From NCBI RefSeq assembly GCF_001315945.1, contig NZ_BBBG01000004.1:124001-188000 (forward strand): a DNA stretch of 64,000 nucleotides, read 5' to 3'. The notes beneath the pieces are model-generated. The model was not told the origin of the DNA. It did not search any database and saw only the letters and a program-made list of their open reading frames with translations. Source of the DNA: Methanogenium cariaci JCM 10550 (GTDB lineage Archaea > Halobacteriota > Methanomicrobia > Methanomicrobiales > Methanomicrobiaceae). The position numbers and the translations under genes are program-made. This document shows positions 41,398 to 53,275 of the stretch, piece after piece (within the stretch, counting starts at the first letter, position 1; every line of letters begins with the position of its first letter).

Positions 41398-44300
41398 TCA
41401 GAGTTGATTAAACAGCTCAACCAGATCATCAAAGTCAATCCTGCCGTTGCCGTTCACATCAAACGCCTCTACAGGTTCGTTCTCTGTCGACCACTCGATT
41501 GCATTAAAGAACGTGACGACATCGTCAAAGTCGAAGAGACCGTTGCCGTTCACATCTTCATAGATACCGTCGCCGTTCAGGTCATGCGGTGGATTCTCAC
41601 AGCCGGGGGGGAATACCGCGCCGCGGAGACCATTACCTGGCCCCCCCCGGTGACGGTGACATCAATCGCACTGCCGTCATCATCGTCCATCAGGGAGACC
41701 GTGGCGGTGATGTTCGCACTGCCGCCGTCAAGACCGCTGATGGTCAGTGTCGTAAGGGTCACATCGGCTGCACCGGCTGAGACACCATCGCTAAGATCGG
41801 CTGCTTTGATCCAGACGCTGCCGGACGGGAGAGTGCCGTTTTCATTGATTCCTGCCCAGTCAGGGAAGGAGACTGCGGTGACTTCTGCGACAGACGCGTC
41901 GTCAAGGGTGACCGTCAGGTTGTAGCCGGAAAGACCCGTGGTAAACTCATCAATTACAATAGCAACTTCCACTGTCTCACCGACACCAATTTCTGCGGAA
42001 TTCGGGGGGGTAAAGGAGAGACCTGCGGTCACGTGTTCCGGTGCAACGCCGGTGATCGTGTAATGGTCAATCGTTCCCATGAGCGGGGCGGTGTCGTTGC
42101 CGAGACCGTCAGGGAGGGTGTATGGCGTGTCGCCGATACCGTCGCCATCTGCGTCTGTTCCGGTGTAGTCATCGTAATAGTTGCCGAGGTAACCGGTGTA
42201 CTCCACACCTTTGTAGGTGTAGGCAAGTTCCTCAACGGACGTCCAGTAGACATTCTCCGGTGCCGGACCCATTATTGTTGCCACCACACCATTGCCGGTG
42301 AATTCATTGAAATACACCCTGTTGTTCATACCGGTGGCTTCTAAGAATATAAGGCCGGCACATGCATTTGATGAGAACGTATTGCCTGAAATTACATTAT
42401 TATCACTGCCTCCACACACTGCCATTCCGGCACCGGTATTCCCTGAGAATGTGTTGTTTACAATTTTACTGTCCAACAAATCAGGAACGATCATCCCGGT
42501 TAATTCTCCAACTCCATTTTTGACAACATTATTCTCAAAGAGACAGTTAGAACTGCCTATTTGCAGACCTACATCCCCAAGCATACCATCAAAGACACAG
42601 TTCCGGATAACATTGTCGCTGGTGTAAGGACTTAATGGACTATATAAACCAGATGTACTGTTGATTACAGTAATCCCTTCAATACTGCATCCCGTGGAAT
42701 TTGGCTTAACGAAGCCGCCGCCAGCAGGCATCGAGACACCAAATGTACCCATAAAGTCAAAACAGACGACATCTGCTCCTTCACCAATCACTGAGACATT
42801 CGGTCTGCCATATCCAAAATCTTCGGTTGCATATGTTCCGTTGAAGACATAGATTGTGTTTCCATCAGCTGCAACATTTAGTGCAGACTGAATATCAGTG
42901 AAGTCATATCCGCCATCATCATCCACATACCAGACCGTCTTTTCGGATGGCTCTATGGTAATAAAATTCTCTTTAACTTCAGTGAATGTTTTACCATATT
43001 TATCACGAACGGTAAGTTCTACTGTGTACGTGCCTGCTTCGGTGTATGTATGCACCGGATTCTGCTCTGATGAATAACAAGACGAGTCATTCTCAAAACT
43101 CCAACTCCGATAGTTAATACCCTCTGCAGTAGAGAGATCGGTAAAAGACACGGTCAGCGGCAGTGTTCCTGAGGTCACATTTGCAGAGAAGTCTGCTTTC
43201 GGGACTACCGGTGGTTCTACGACGATAATAAAGCTCTCTTTAACTTCAGTGTATGTTTTATAATTGTTATCACGAACGGTAAGTTCTACTGTGTACGTGC
43301 CTGCTTCGGTGTATGTATGCACCGGATTCTGCTCTGATGAATAACAAGACGAGTCATTCTCAAAACTCCAGCTCCGATAATTAATACCCTCTACAGTAGA
43401 GAGATCGGTAAAAGACACGGTCAGCGGCAGTGTTCCTGAGGTCACATTTGCAGAGAAGTCTGCTTTCGGTGGTTCTACGACGACAATAAAGTTCTCTTTA
43501 ACTTCAGTGTATGTTTTATAATCTTTATCACGAACGGTAAGTTCTACAGTGTATGTGCCTGCTTCGGTGTATGTATGCACCGGATTCTGCTTATTTGAAT
43601 AACAAGGCGAGTCATTCTCAAAACTCCAGCTCCGATAGTTAATACCCTCTGCAGTAGAGAGATCGGTAAAAGACACGGTAAGAGGCAGTGTTCCTGAGGT
43701 CACATCCGCAGAGAAGTCTGCTTTCGGGACTACCGGTGTTGCACCATCCACCAGTTTCACAACAACTGCATCACCATTACCGAGATTCGTGCTTATATCG
43801 CCGTTAGTAGACTTGGTATAACCGGCAACGGTTAAACTGCCGTCTGCATTTTCAAAGAGGGAAGATCCGGAATCTCTATCGCTTCCGCCAATGCACTTCT
43901 GCCAGGCAAGCGTTCCGTCAACATCGGTTTTTACGACCCATAGATCATAAAATCCGTTATTTTCGGAGAAAATGCCATCACTGGATCTTATAGAGCCCGT
44001 AAAGGCATATCCACCGTCAGCGGTAGCAACAAGATCATATGCATAATCGTAACTTGTACCGCCGAGGCATTTCTGCGAGAGAAGGGTACCATCCGAATCG
44101 AATTTGATGAGCCAGGCATCATTTGCGCCGTAATGACCGGAAACATCACCGTCATTCGAACGCGTGTATCCGACGGCAACATATCCGCCGTCCCCAACCT
44201 GCACAACATCCATTAACTGTTCCAGAGAACTTCCGCCAAAACAGTTCTGCCATTCTACAGTACCATCCGAACCAAGTTTCACGGCCCATGCATCATAATC

Positions 44301-45087
44301 TCCACCATGGAAACCACTCGTGAGGTTGCTGACAAAGGTATCATCGGTTGATCTTGCATACCCGGTAACGACATATCCCTTGTCACTGGTCTCACAGAGA
44401 CCGTAAAGATAATCACTATCTTCACCACCAATGCATTTTAGCCAGAGAATATTTCCCTCAGAGTCAAGTTTTCCAACCAGACCGTCATCGTTGAAATTAT
44501 GGTTGTCAATAATATCATTATCAACAGAGTTTGTATATCCGGCGAAGATATATCCGCATCTGAGACTGGCAGATTCGATTTATTCTTTCATCGTAGGTTC
44601 CGCCGATGCACTTCTGCCACATGACTGCCCCCCCATCTGCATTAAGTTTTGCAACCCATGCATCAGTGCCTCCATGATTAACGGTATATTCGCCGTCAAT
44701 TGAGCCTACATCTCCGGCAACGATATATCCGCCGTCAGCAGTCTGATGTATATCTCTTGCATTTTCTGAACCGGTTCCGCCAAGACACGTATGCCAGACA
44801 GGGCTGCCTTCAGCATCAGTCTTCACAACCCAGGCATCTTTTCCCCCGTGGTTACCAATCGCATCGCCATCGGTTGATTCTGAGACTCCACAAAAGATAT
44901 ATCCACTGTCAGTAGTCTGCTCAATACACAATGCCTGATCTAATTCGGATCCACCGATACATTTCAGCCAGTCAATGGCGGGTGCCTGCGAATCCGCTGC
45001 CGCCACCGGGGCGACCATCATCACCATGAAGAGGATGAGTCCGATACTGACCATTCCTCTCCTTAGATATTGTTTATTTTCGTTCAT
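41398..45087 (-). CDS. Surface protein: CLGG-type repeats, three PKD, NosD, cohesin-like module, dockerin (frame breaks)
   Basis: About 1,230 residues from ATG 45087 (AGGAAATG before it). The N-terminus is nearly identical to the 40951 gene. Then seven CLGG-type repeats, three almost identical PKD domains (YRSWSFENDS) at about 42950-43735, a NosD beta-helix (VDDDGGYDFTDIQSALNVAA), a cohesin-like module (EIGVGETVEVAIVIDEFTTG) and a dockerin, read after correction as DLNGDGIYEDVNGNGLFDFDD and FDVNGNGRIDFDD, ending FNQL at 41398. Breaks: C7 44626-44632, about 44560 (a base missing), G7 41605-41611. The domain order differs from the neighbour, showing module shuffling on a common N-terminal cassette. 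Confidence 0.82.
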
Positions 45088-45164
45088 ACGTTCATTTCCT
45101 GTAATTGATGAGAGGGCCTCACACCGACTGCACGAAACTGCACAGCAATGGTCACCCATTCCTG

Positions 45165-45526
45165 AAAACAACAACGACCGGCGTGTTGCAGACCCTCAAT
45201 TGAGATCTCTGATAGGTGCTTAGATGTCTCCCTCATCGCTGCATGCATGATTATCATGCGATGCACGAAGATAGGCCAAATAAATTTGTTTTAACTCAAC
45301 CATTAATTATTTGTTTTAAATCCAAAAAAATTGACTATAACCCGCCAACTCATGCCCTCAACGCACTACAACCCAGAAGGATACCATCACACGCGAAGAA
45401 GGCCCCCCCTTCCGGCGGGTGAAATACTATAAGGCCAATCACCGGACACGTACACCAGTTGGATACCTTCCGGTACGGCCACAGTCACCACGCCGGTGCC
45501 GGTCAGAAGAACACCTGAAAAAAAGA
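45165..45526. repeat. Duplicated intergenic segment, copy B
   Basis: Second copy of the segment described at 41020-41397. It includes the AT block at 45280-45322 (AAATTTGTTTTAACTCAACC, then ATTAATTATTTGTTTTAAAT) and the conserved GC-rich part at 45385-45510. The copies differ by scattered substitutions and small indels. Confidence 0.7.
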
Positions 45527-48500
45527 TTAGAGTTTCCCGAAGAGACAGACCAGATCGGCAAAGTCAATCTTGCCGTTGCCGTTCAGGTCAAACGCCTCAG
45601 GGGGGGTTCGTTTTCAATTGCCCACTCAATATCCGCAAAGAAGGTGACGACATCATCGAAGTCAAGGCGCCCGTTGCCGTTCACATCCTCATAGACACCG
45701 TCGCCGTTCAGATCCTGTGGGAGCCTTTTACAACCAGGGAAAACCGGCAGGCCGGAAACAACGGTGATGTAATCAGCCTTTGTTTCGACGTCACTGCCAT
45801 CGGCATTCGTCACCGTCAGGCTCACTGTGTAGGTGCCTAATTCAGTGTAGGTATACACAGGATTCTGTTCAGTTGAATCAACGGTACCGTCATTCGTAAA
45901 GTCCCATGCCCACTCATCCGGTTCTCCGGTGGAGAGATCCGTGAAGGTGACTTCAAGTGGCGGCGCTCCGGATATGACATCCGCTTCAAAAGCGGCGGAC
46001 AGTTCTTCCGGTGTGAAATACCCGGAATCCAGTTTAACAGCCCAGCCGGAAGAAAAGAGATGATTCCGGCCGGCAACGGTATAACTACCGTCACTGGACG
46101 GGCTGACATCATATACTTCTTCACGACTGCTTCCGCCAAGGCATATCTGCTGGAGAAGTGTGCCGCTCTCGTTGAGTGTCACAAACCAGCCGTCTCTATC
46201 GCCATGATTGCCCACAACATCGCCGTCAGACGAACCGGTGAAACCGGCGACGACATACATGCCATCTGACACTGCAATAATATCCTGTGCAATATCCCTG
46301 TCGCTCCCGCCAAGGCACTTCTGCCAGGAGAAAGCACCGTCGGCGTCAAGTTTTACGACCCACATGTCCCAGTTCTGATAGCTGCCGGCCACCTCACCAT
46401 GATAGCCGCTAACATCACCGTCAATGGAATTCGTCTTTCCGGCAACGATAACGCCGCCATCAGATGCCTCGGTGATACCATAGGCAAATTCTCCACTGGT
46501 GCCGCCAAGGCACTTCTGCCAGGAGAGATTCCCATCGGATCAAGTTTCACGACCCAGATATCCCAGTTGCCATGCTGGCCCACAACATCACCATCTGACG
46601 ATTGTGTATGCCCGGCAACGGCATACCCGCCATCTGATGTCTGGATGATACATTCCGCTTGGTCCGCGCCACTGCCTCCGAGATTTTTCTGCCACGATAG
46701 TGTGCCGTCCGCGTCAAGTTTCACCACCCAGACATCCGAAGTGTAGTCTGGTTCATGATGTCCGCTCAAATCACCGTCACCGGAGAGTGCCCATCCGGTA
46801 AAAGCATAGCCGCCATCCGCAGTCGCAATGAGTTCACCCATCATCTCATCAGAAGTGCCGCCATAGCACTTCTGCCAGAGAAGATTGCCACTTTCGTCCA
46901 GTTTGAAAACCCATGTATCAATCCCGCCATGATTATCCGTTACATTGCCATCTTCGGATGGTGTCCGGGAACCAACGACATACCCCCCCCATCCGGTGCC
47001 TGACAGACACTAAATCCATAATCCTGTCCTGAACCGCCAAGCACTTCTGCCAGGAGATATTTCCGCCGGCGTCATATTTCACAACCCAGACATCAGTGCC
47101 GCCATGGTTGCCCTCCACACCACCGTCATTGGAATCGGTGAAACCGACAGAGACATACCCTCCGTCATCGGCCTGACAACTGCTGTACAGGTAATCCTGT
47201 GTCCCTGTTCCGCCAGGATAACTCTGCCACTCAATTCCGGAGCCGACAGTGAAGACATTGATATATTTCTCCTTTGTTATTGTGTCACTGCCCATGTCAT
47301 TTGTAGCGGTAAGGCTCACCGTATAGAGACCTTTCGTCTCATATGTGTAAACCGGATTCTGTTCGGTTGAATCAACCGTGCCATCACCATTGAAATCCCA
47401 GGCCCACTCCGTCGGACTTTGGATGGAGAGATCAGTGAACGTGACGGTGAAAGGCGCCTTGCCCGACATCGCATCTGCGGTGAAATCTGCCACCGGTTCA
47501 GGGCGTATGACCTCAATGAAGTCCTCCTTTGTAATGGTATCACCGCCAAGGCCGTTTGCAACGGTCAGTGTCACGGTGTAGGTGCCGGTAGTTTCATAGG
47601 TATATTCCGGATCCTGTTTGGTTGAATCAACCGTACCGTCACCATCCAGATCCCAGGCCCAGGAAGTCGGGAATCCGGTGGAGATATCCTCGAAGTTCAC
47701 CGTAAAAGGTGCCGCCCCGGTTGTTGTATAGGCTGTGAAGTCCACCGTCGGAGCACTGGCAGGAGCGCCGTATGCATACAGCCTGTGGTCGTCACTGACA
47801 GTGAAGATCATCCCGTCAGATATGGACGGTGTTGCTCCTCCAAGGTTATTATACCAGAGAATCGCCCCCCCCGTCTCCGCATCCAGTGCGGTAAGCCTAC
47901 TGTACATGAAGTACCCGCTGCTCTCGGATCCGACAAAGACCTTCCCGTCCGCTACCGCGACCGAACAGGTCCATCCGCCGATGTCGTCCTCAGGATCAGT
48001 CTCCCAGATCTTCTCGCCGGTTGTCGCATTGAAACAGTAGGTGATATGGTCGGTGTAGCCTTTGCATCCGCTTGACACATAGACATTGCCGTATGCCACT
48101 GACGGAGTAGCGTCCGTTGGATTTGTGGTCTGCTGCCAGATGACAGAACCGTCCTCCTTGGAGAGAGCATACATCGTGCATCCCTGACAGCTGAAGTCGT
48201 ATGTGGTTGCATAGACAAAGTCGCCCGATACTGATGCTGAACCACATAACAGCCCGCTGCCGGATGTCATAGACCAGACCTGTTCGCCGGTTTCAGCATC
48301 GACACAATACAGATAGTTTTGTGACCATGCCGTCAGGTAGAACCGTCCGTCATCATAGGCAGGGGTACCCTGGGAATAGCCGGCCACCCGGAATGTCCAG
48401 AGGAGATTGCCGGTCGATTCATTCAGGCAGTAGTAATTATGACTATCCCAGTCAGAACAGACGACCTTTCCTTCCGCAATTGCCGGCCCGCCGTTGCATG

Positions 48501-49143
48501 ACGCTGTTTTGCTCGGATTAGTGAACGTCCAGACAATTGCACCGGTCTCAGCATTGATGCAGTTGGTCTCCTTTCCGGATGAGACAAAGACATTGCCGTC
48601 ATTGAGTGCCGGCGATGACCATGAACCCCCCCATTCAGGTGCGGGAATTGTACAATTCCAGATTTGATCCCCCCCGTAGAGGTATCAATACAGAAGAGTT
48701 TTGCATCGGGTGTTTGCGGATTGCCCCCCCAGCAATCGGTCTTAAAACCACCGATCACATAGGCTTTGCCGTCATACACAACCGGGTTTGAACTTACAAG
48801 TCCCTCAATCACATCGCTTCGCCATGCAATATCTCCGGTGTCCGGGGGGGTATCGGAGGTTGAATACCCGGTGTGTGCGGCACTGTTCATGAACTGGTAC
48901 CAGGTGTCATCACCGGTATCGTTTCCAGGGGGGGCATACGTGCCGCTGCCGTCAAACTGCCAGACCGAATTACAGGCGAAAGCGTCTGAGTCCGGAACCT
49001 CTCCATTATGTTCATAAAATGCAATAAACTGCCCGTTGGGCGGATACATAAAAGTATCAGACGCCGCACACAGGCTTGGTATCAGCACGAACATACAGAA
49101 TAGTGCTAATATTAGTTTAAAAATGTTCAGATTTACTATTCAT
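45527..49143 (-). CDS. Surface protein: PQQ propeller, two PKD, CLGG-type repeats, PKD, dockerin (frame breaks)
   Basis: About 1,200 residues. Start ATG 49143 with GGAG eight bases upstream; it needs one base less in a T5 run (49119-49124 region) to join the signal helix LILALFCMFVLIPSLCAA. Then a PQQ-type propeller (YCVDAETGEQVWSM, TALDAETGGAILWYNN), two PKD domains (SWAWDLDGDGTVDS, EWAWDFNGDGTVDS), about seven CLGG-type repeats, PKD (EWAWDFTNDGTVDS) and a dockerin (DLNGDGVYEDVNGNGRLDFDD, IDFADLVCLFGKL). There is no cohesin-like module, unlike its neighbours. Breaks include about 48625-48675 (two C runs), 46985-46991, 47040, 46543 (missing base) and 45600-45606. Confidence 0.8.
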
Positions 49144-49334
49144 TCATATTCTCCGAATTTTATTGGATTTGAAGTAAGTCTCACGGAGTACCGCGGAATA
49201 TCAATTATAATTTGTATTAACTTAAACTAATTTGTTTTGAGTGGTGTGGGCGCATAAAAACACATTTCAGAGAGATAATGAAAAACAGCAGTTTTGTATT
49301 CAGAACAGTTCAAAATAGGATGAATATTGAAGAA

Positions 49335-50120
49335 TTATCGTTTTCCCATGCAGATGGCAGCAACACCCACCATTGCAAAGACCGGGACAAGCATGCCCAA
49401 CGGAGATTGTGTAGGCGTTGGAATGACCGGCACGGTGCATGTCTCACAGGCGGTGACGACCTCTCCGGCCAGATCCTCAGCGACGGTAGGAACTGGGATC
49501 GGTGTTGCAGTCTGCTGCGGAGTTGAGCGGTCAGTCTGTGCCCGGACAGGGGGGGTCTCCAGTGGTGCGGTTGGCGCTACAGTCGGAGAGCGGGTGGATA
49601 CGACAGCGGGCCGGTCGACTTCTTCATTGTCACCCCCTTCCTGAGGAGGGCAGAACCTGAGTGGGCACCGGGTTGGTTCCTGATTCACCGGGTACCCATC
49701 GTCATCATCCAATTTCTCAATATTCACTTCCAGTGATGTCGTGCCGTTTGCCACACCGGTGATGGTGAGCGTTGCAAACACCACATTCTTTGCACCAGCT
49801 CCGATCTGTTTGCCCATATCGGCGACTTTCACGACCGTCTCATCGGCAGGGAGGTCACCAGCGGAATGCAGTCCCGCCCAGTCGGGGAAGGTTGCACCGG
49901 TGATGTCTCCAACAGCGCCATCGGTGAGGGATACTGTCAGTTTTCCCCCCCCGGAAATGCCGTTAGGGAGCGTGTCAATCACAAGATCAACCGTTGCAGT
50001 TTCGCCTGCCGCAAGCGTAACAGACGACGGAACCGCCTGCACAGTAGTTATTGCAGCAACCGGCGCTGCACAGAGAAGGGCAGCGGCAAGAAGAATCAGT
50101 ATACTATTACAGAATTTCAT
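49335..50120 (-). CDS. Cohesin-like domain protein with Thr/Pro stalk and C-terminal anchor
   Basis: Intact, 261 residues. Signal peptide (ILILLAAALLCAAPVAA), one cohesin-like module (VTLAAGETATVDLVIDTLPN, VSLTDGAVGDITGATFPDWA, FATLTITGVANGTTSLEVNI), a stalk of about 80 residues rich in Thr/Pro/Val, then a C-terminal helix (GMLVPVFAMVGVAAICM) with a GKR end. It is the smallest cohesin-bearing protein here and the only simple module-plus-anchor one, the layout expected of a cell-surface anchoring scaffoldin for the dockerin proteins beside it. That pairing is inferred; family membership of the module rests on similarity to the other cohesin-like modules in the window. Confidence 0.8.
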   Translation of the reverse strand: MKFCNSILILLAAALLCAAPVAAITTVQAVPSSVTLAAGETATVDLVIDTLPNGISGGGKLTVSLTDGAVGDITGATFPDWAGLHSAGDLPADETVVKVADMGKQIGAGAKNVVFATLTITGVANGTTSLEVNIEKLDDDDGYPVNQEPTRCPLRFCPPQEGGDNEEVDRPAVVSTRSPTVAPTAPLETPPVRAQTDRSTPQQTATPIPVPTVAEDLAGEVVTACETCTVPVIPTPTQSPLGMLVPVFAMVGVAAICMGKR

Positions 50121-50467
50121 TTTTATGTGTCACCTTTTGCCCGAGTATCGCTCATAACCATAAATCAGTACGCGTACGCACCGCACAATTCCATCCCGAA
50201 ATTCACGGAAAAAATCTGGAAGAACGGAGATACAACGGGCCACAAGTCCAAATAACATTTACTTAAAACATATTAATCTGTTTTTGTTATATCCGGAAAA
50301 CCGGCGTCTATGCACATCCCGGAGATGTATTCAATGCATTCAACGCCACCAAAATCACACGCACCCCCCCAATATACAATTAAAAAAAAGGTGTAACCAT
50401 CAGGTTTCATCATGGGCCGATTGAGCAATGCACCTATGGTTCTATTGGGTAATTGTGAATTTCAGGT

Positions 50468-52732
50468 TTATGGGGGGGATGGAACCGACGTGACATTCAT
50501 CACACAATCGGAGAAGGCTAACATCCAGTATCCACCACACGGAGAGAGTGTTGTTGTCTGTGCATACCGCTGTGTTGCCGGATCGTATGCATACACATAC
50601 CCTGGAACGGTATCTGCCGGAGTCATCTTCAGGTCAGCAAATGAGAGGTTACTGCAGGCACTCCCAATCAGATTCCACCCCCCCTGCCTGAGATCTGCCG
50701 TATAATTTACTACCGGTGTTCCGCTGACGGTAATTGTGCAGTCATTGGGAGCTGCTACCCAGTAGCCTTTGCCGGGCTCAAGGGTATTGATGGTGGTAGA
50801 AACATAAACCTGCGATTGGGGGGGATCATAGACATACACGGTCTCATGCACACCCTCAGGAATTGTTAATTCCGCATTGGAAAACGGAAAAGAGATCATA
50901 TTCCAGCCTGCCGAGAGGGGGGGTATGATCCCCCCCAGTGATACTGATGGTGTTACCGTGAGCTGTGCAGTGCCTGCATCCGGTATGAGTGGATATCCGT
51001 CATCATCATCCATCCTTGTAACATCCAAAGAAATGTCTGCACTTCCGGCGGAAAGCCCTGTGACAGTTATTGAAGCAAGGAGTACGTCCGTTGCACCCGG
51101 CTGGACTTTCTTACTGAGATCAGATCCTTTGATCCAGACCGATGATGCAGGAACATTTCCGGTGTCTGACATCGCCGACCACGAAGGCAGGTTCACAGCA
51201 GATATCTCACCAATGAGCGGATCAGAGAGGCTGACCGTCATATTGTATCCGGAAAGTCCGGCCGGCGCATGATTGAGAGTGATCGTATACACCGCATCTT
51301 CTCCGGAAGAGATCTCTCTGGACACCGGATCAAAGGTTATATGAGAAATTTCAGGAGAAACAGAGATGTAGTCTGCCTTTTCTGCTGTTGATGGGCCGCC
51401 TCTGTTGGTGACCGTCAGGCTGACCGTGTATGTCCCTGCAGTTTCATAGCAATGAACCGGACTATTTGCTGTCGAATCAATGGTGCCGTCATTGTCAAAG
51501 TCCCAGGCATATGAATCAATTTCTCCCGAGGATGTGTCGGTGAACCGTACGGTTAACGGGGGGGCTGTTCCGGTTGTAACATCCGCAGTAAATTCTGCAA
51601 CCGGCAGAGCGGGGGGGAGTTCTCCAGTGTATGCCGCGGTTGGTTTCGCAAGGGCATAGCTGTCCTCATTGACACCGGCCTCAATTACCACGGGAGCATC
51701 GATCAGACCGTCACCATTAGAATCCATGCCGGATGAACCCCCCCAGTAGTTGCCCAAGTAGTTACAGAAATTCTGAGCCACATATGAATAACTGACCATC
51801 TCCGGAGAATGCCAAGTGTTTGATAGTCCTGCAGTTGAAACGACAACATTCTCAGCATTGTTCATGAAGTCATTCTGATAAATCCGGCAGTTTTCCGCAC
51901 CACGCAGACGGATACCCTGAGTATTGTCGATGATACTACAGCCTGTTACCGTACAGTCTGCAGAACGGAGGTAGAGAGCAGGTTCGGCATTTCTAATGGT
52001 AAACCCGGAGATCTCAACTCCGTCGCTATATACCAGGAATCCTGTACTTCTGTCTGCATCCAGGATGGTGTCTGTGGCGCCGTCAGACGAGGTAATCGTA
52101 AGAGCGTCAAATAGTACCACCGCCTCAGAATATACTCCGGGTTTTACGAGAATCCAGGCATTTGCATTTGCGTTGTCCACTGCATCCGTGATGGTTGTGT
52201 AGTCCCCGCTTCCCGCTGCGTCAACGATCATGTCGGGCATCCGCTCTGTTACAGAGGCGCTCGCACCGTTCAGTGTCATTGCGATGTTGTTCCCCAGGGG
52301 GGGCATGTTGTCGAAGTTGGGATTAACGATCGAGATGTCAGTCGAACCGTTTGCAATGCCCTTCAGACTGAATGTGATGAGAGTAACATCGGTATTTCCC
52401 GGTTGTATTTCATTTGCACCGTCACACACACTGACAAAGAGATCATCATCTCCGTAGAGTACATTCAGATGGTTTGTTGCCCATGCAGGGAACGTTACAT
52501 CTTCAATCAGTATGGCAGCGTCCGGATTCGAGAGTGTGATATTGAATTCACATCCCGCAAATCCTTCGGGTGCGATTTCATCGAAAACTATAGAAATTTC
52601 TGTTGTATCACCGATATATACCAGAGGAGACTCCGGACTAAATGATGCGGTATTGTTTGCAGATACTGCATGAACCGCTCCAAGAAGGAGCAATCCGGTG
52701 ATAAAGATTACAAGGAACCTGTTTTGCTTCAT
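50468..52732 (-). CDS. Surface protein: cohesin-like, NosD, PKD, cohesin-like, C-terminal beta repeats
   Basis: Single unbroken frame of 754 residues. Residues 1-350 are nearly identical to the giant protein starting at 19808 (signal LGAVHAVSANNTASFSPESP, cohesin-like module, NosD beta-helix). Then PKD (DSYAWDFDNDGTIDS), a second cohesin-like module (GEDAVYTITLNHAPAGLSGY) and a C-terminal part with two related units (GWNMISFPFSNAEL, GWNLIGSACSNLSF) known from various surface proteins. It has neither a dockerin nor a membrane helix, so how it stays attached is unclear; the last residues (TSVPSPP) lie at a C run just before the stop. In-frame runs may insert Gly or Pro residues. Confidence 0.85.
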   Translation of the reverse strand: MKQNRFLVIFITGLLLLGAVHAVSANNTASFSPESPLVYIGDTTEISIVFDEIAPEGFAGCEFNITLSNPDAAILIEDVTFPAWATNHLNVLYGDDDLFVSVCDGANEIQPGNTDVTLITFSLKGIANGSTDISIVNPNFDNMPPLGNNIAMTLNGASASVTERMPDMIVDAAGSGDYTTITDAVDNANANAWILVKPGVYSEAVVLFDALTITSSDGATDTILDADRSTGFLVYSDGVEISGFTIRNAEPALYLRSADCTVTGCSIIDNTQGIRLRGAENCRIYQNDFMNNAENVVVSTAGLSNTWHSPEMVSYSYVAQNFCNYLGNYWGGSSGMDSNGDGLIDAPVVIEAGVNEDSYALAKPTAAYTGELPPALPVAEFTADVTTGTAPPLTVRFTDTSSGEIDSYAWDFDNDGTIDSTANSPVHCYETAGTYTVSLTVTNRGGPSTAEKADYISVSPEISHITFDPVSREISSGEDAVYTITLNHAPAGLSGYNMTVSLSDPLIGEISAVNLPSWSAMSDTGNVPASSVWIKGSDLSKKVQPGATDVLLASITVTGLSAGSADISLDVTRMDDDDGYPLIPDAGTAQLTVTPSVSLGGIIPPLSAGWNMISFPFSNAELTIPEGVHETVYVYDPPQSQVYVSTTINTLEPGKGYWVAAPNDCTITVSGTPVVNYTADLRQGGWNLIGSACSNLSFADLKMTPADTVPGYVYAYDPATQRYAQTTTLSPCGGYWMLAFSDCVMNVTSVPSPP

Positions 52733-53275
52733 GTCATACTACCCGGACAGCTATTTTTACCCACCCTGTGTCCGCATATGAGGTGCTTTTCAGATACTGG
52801 TATTCAATTATTGTATTAATCAGGGAATTCAGCCCGGATCGGTTCAGATACCTATTTTCAGATGACAGATTCTGATAACACAAAATAAATTTTTATAACC
52901 AAACTTATGCTGATTATGATGATTGAGACAATTTAAATTTATTTATTTAATCAAAACCTGATCATCTCGCAGAAATCTCCGTTTGAAATATTATATCTAA
53001 AAAAGACCGGATTCATTTGTCTTTTAAAAATATGATTTAATCATTAGGTAACCGTCCCCCGCATCCCAGGCATAACACGCGGAACTTCCTGATATCTCAA
53101 TTATCACAGGACCATCAAACATTTGTCATCATTACAGAGACGGGGGGGTCCGGATTAAACATAATTCAGTTTATCTACCCATTTCCCGCCATAATATTCC
53201 GGGGGGGAGCAATTCATGACAGAAGACGGAGAACTGATGGCAATCAATTAAACTCCACATTTTTTGAGGAACAAG
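52733..53275. other. Intergenic, AT-rich
   Basis: Promoter region for the leftward gene at 52732, with an AT block at 52928-52955 (AATTTAAATTTATTTATTTA) about 200 bases upstream, and for the rightward small surface gene. G runs at 53142-53148 and 53202-53208. No gene is seen. Confidence 0.5.

Noticed and set aside
42950-43735. Regular DNA repeats that resemble an array
   Set aside because: They are coding PKD domains about 265 bp long, with no short palindromic repeats or unique spacers, so not CRISPR.
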